DNA of 64,000 nucleotides from Flavobacteriaceae bacterium. Its GTDB lineage: Bacteria; Bacteroidota; Bacteroidia; Flavobacteriales; Flavobacteriaceae. The position numbers and the translations under genes were made by a program. Shown here one piece after another: positions 63,044 to 64,000 of this stretch (positions are counted from its first letter, which is position 1; every line of letters starts with the position of its first letter). The notes under the pieces are model-generated. The model made no database searches and had not been told where the DNA came from. It saw only the letters and a list, made by a program, of their open reading frames with translations. The stretch covers positions 124,001 to 188,000 of the forward strand of contig CANKLE010000003.1 of NCBI GenBank assembly GCA_947483075.1, in the 5' to 3' direction.

Positions 63044-64000
63044 TGAAAGTATCTTGGACAAATTCGCTAAAAAAATCGGGGGCAATTGTTTTACTTGTAA
63101 TCGCCTTGAATTTAGTTGGTCATTTTTTCTTTACCCGTTTTGATCTAACCCAAGACAAGCGGTACACCTTGTCAGAAACTACCTTGTCCCTCGTAAAAGA
63201 AGTAAAAGAACCCTTAATTATAGAGGTTTTTCTGAAAGGTAATTTCCCCGGTGAGTTTAAAAAACTACAATCTGAAACCCAACAATTATTAGAGGAATTT
63301 AAAGCCTACAACTCCAACATTACCTTTCAGTTTATTAATCCGTTAGAAAATGAAAGTGTTCGTGATACCGTCATGGCTTCATTTATTGCCAAAGGCATGT
63401 TGCCCGTAAATGTGACGATAAATGACAAAGGCAAACAAACACAAGAAGTCGTTTTTCCATGGGCATTGGCTACCTACGAAGGCCGAACGGTAAAAGTGCC
63501 GTTACTAAAAAACAACATGGGCGCCAGTACAGCAGAGAAAGTAGTGAGTTCCGTACAACATTTAGAATATGCCTTTGCCCATGGCATTCAAAGCATCAGC
63601 AAGCCCAAACAAAAAAAGATAGCGGTCATTAAAGGAAATGGTGAAATGCACGATTTGTTGATGGCTGATTTCATCAAGCAAGTGCGGGAAGATTATTTTA
63701 TTGGCACCTTTACCCTAGATTCTGTAGCCAAAAAACCGAGCGAAAGTTTGGCTTACCTCAAAAAATACGATTTAGCCGTCATTGCAAAACCCACCGAAGC
63801 TTTTAGTGACGAAGAAAAATTGGTGTTGGATCAATTTATCTTAAACGGCGGAAAAACCTTGTGGTTGGTTGATCAGGTGAACATCGAAATGGACAGTTTA
63901 TACAATTCTTCCGGATCGTCTTTGGCCTTTCCGTTTGATTTAAATTTGAATGATCAATTTTTTAAATATGGGCTCCGCATTAATCCCACTTTGGTAAAAG
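63043..64000 (+). CDS. gldG: Gliding motility-associated ABC transporter substrate-binding protein GldG (partial)
   Basis: Start of a gene that runs off the right edge; the first 319 codons are present. The N-terminal anchor (about 15-32, AIVLLVIALNLVGHFFFTRFD) is followed by LTQDKRYTLSETT, the start of the GldG/MUC-like extracytoplasmic region, with IEVFLKGNFPGEFKKL and AVIKGNGEMHDLL. GldG is the membrane-anchored partner of GldF in the gliding ABC complex. It overlaps gldF by one base (ATG within TAATG), so the two are translationally coupled. Confidence 0.92.
   Translation, partial: MKVSWTNSLKKSGAIVLLVIALNLVGHFFFTRFDLTQDKRYTLSETTLSLVKEVKEPLIIEVFLKGNFPGEFKKLQSETQQLLEEFKAYNSNITFQFINPLENESVRDTVMASFIAKGMLPVNVTINDKGKQTQEVVFPWALATYEGRTVKVPLLKNNMGASTAEKVVSSVQHLEYAFAHGIQSISKPKQKKIAVIKGNGEMHDLLMADFIKQVREDYFIGTFTLDSVAKKPSESLAYLKKYDLAVIAKPTEAFSDEEKLVLDQFILNGGKTLWLVDQVNIEMDSLYNSSGSSLAFPFDLNLNDQFFKYGLRINPTLVK

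Noticed and set aside
1..64000. Insertion sequences, prophage or tRNA-linked integration
   Set aside because: I saw no transposase, integrase, terminal inverted repeats with target duplication, or tRNA gene in the window.

Overview
The window comes from a Bacteroidota genome, most likely class Flavobacteriia. The signs are the gliding-motility pair gldF-gldG at the right edge beside phoH and a SAM-hydrolase gene, the fused lpxC/fabZ gene, several secreted proteins with type IX secretion (T9SS) type A or type B C-terminal sorting domains, the near absence of Shine-Dalgarno sequences, and promoters of the TTTG-N17..20-TAnnTTTG type (clearest at 35476-35505 and 31207-31236). I found no tRNA, rRNA, CRISPR array, phage gene or transposase.

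Left part (1-21 kb). A fused branched-chain 2-oxoacid dehydrogenase E1 and a 1665-residue T9SS type B adhesin precede an eight-gene minus-strand block (16228 down to 7016). That block reads as a CoA-dependent aromatic acid route: flavin reductase, salicylyl-CoA 5-hydroxylase fused to an Old-Yellow-Enzyme reductase, aryl-CoA ligase, hot-dog thioesterase, nitrilase, gentisate 1,2-dioxygenase, FAH-family hydrolase and maleate isomerase. The simplest reading is salicylate (or anthranilate) -> aryl-CoA -> gentisyl-CoA -> gentisate -> maleylpyruvate -> pyruvate + maleate -> fumarate, with no glutathione-dependent isomerase. Low-complexity intergenic repeats lie between several of these genes. Acetyl-CoA synthetase follows, then a DUF294 nucleotidyltransferase-like protein paired with a DnaQ-like protein that has lost its catalytic acids.

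Middle part (21-36 kb). A Pel-like exopolysaccharide cluster lies on the minus strand: PelF-type glycosyltransferase, PelG-type transporter with an extra N-terminal domain, GH114/PelA-hydrolase-like protein, a large unrecognised membrane protein, and a 1310-residue lipoprotein that joins a PelA-like deacetylase region, a helical-repeat region and a C-terminal outer-membrane beta-barrel. No PelD-like c-di-GMP receptor is seen. A secreted DUF4832 protein converges on this cluster. A DEAD/DEAH helicase and small conserved proteins follow, then an OmpA-family protein.

Right part (36-64 kb). After an LtaS-like alkaline phosphatase-superfamily protein, a VWA-like membrane protein and fabG, there is a tightly overlapping plus-strand operon: ECF sigma factor, one-TM putative anti-sigma factor, a CnrX/Spy-like periplasmic sensor, MbnP and the di-heme MbnH. 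It is followed by a CotH-kinase-family T9SS protein and two tandem YHYH-domain T9SS proteins. This looks like a metal-responsive (copper suspected) envelope system. The remainder is housekeeping: sucD, an LpxD-like acyltransferase, efp, lpxA, lpxC/fabZ, an HD phosphohydrolase, an M13 metallopeptidase, phoH, SAM hydrolase, gldF and the start of gldG, which runs off the window.
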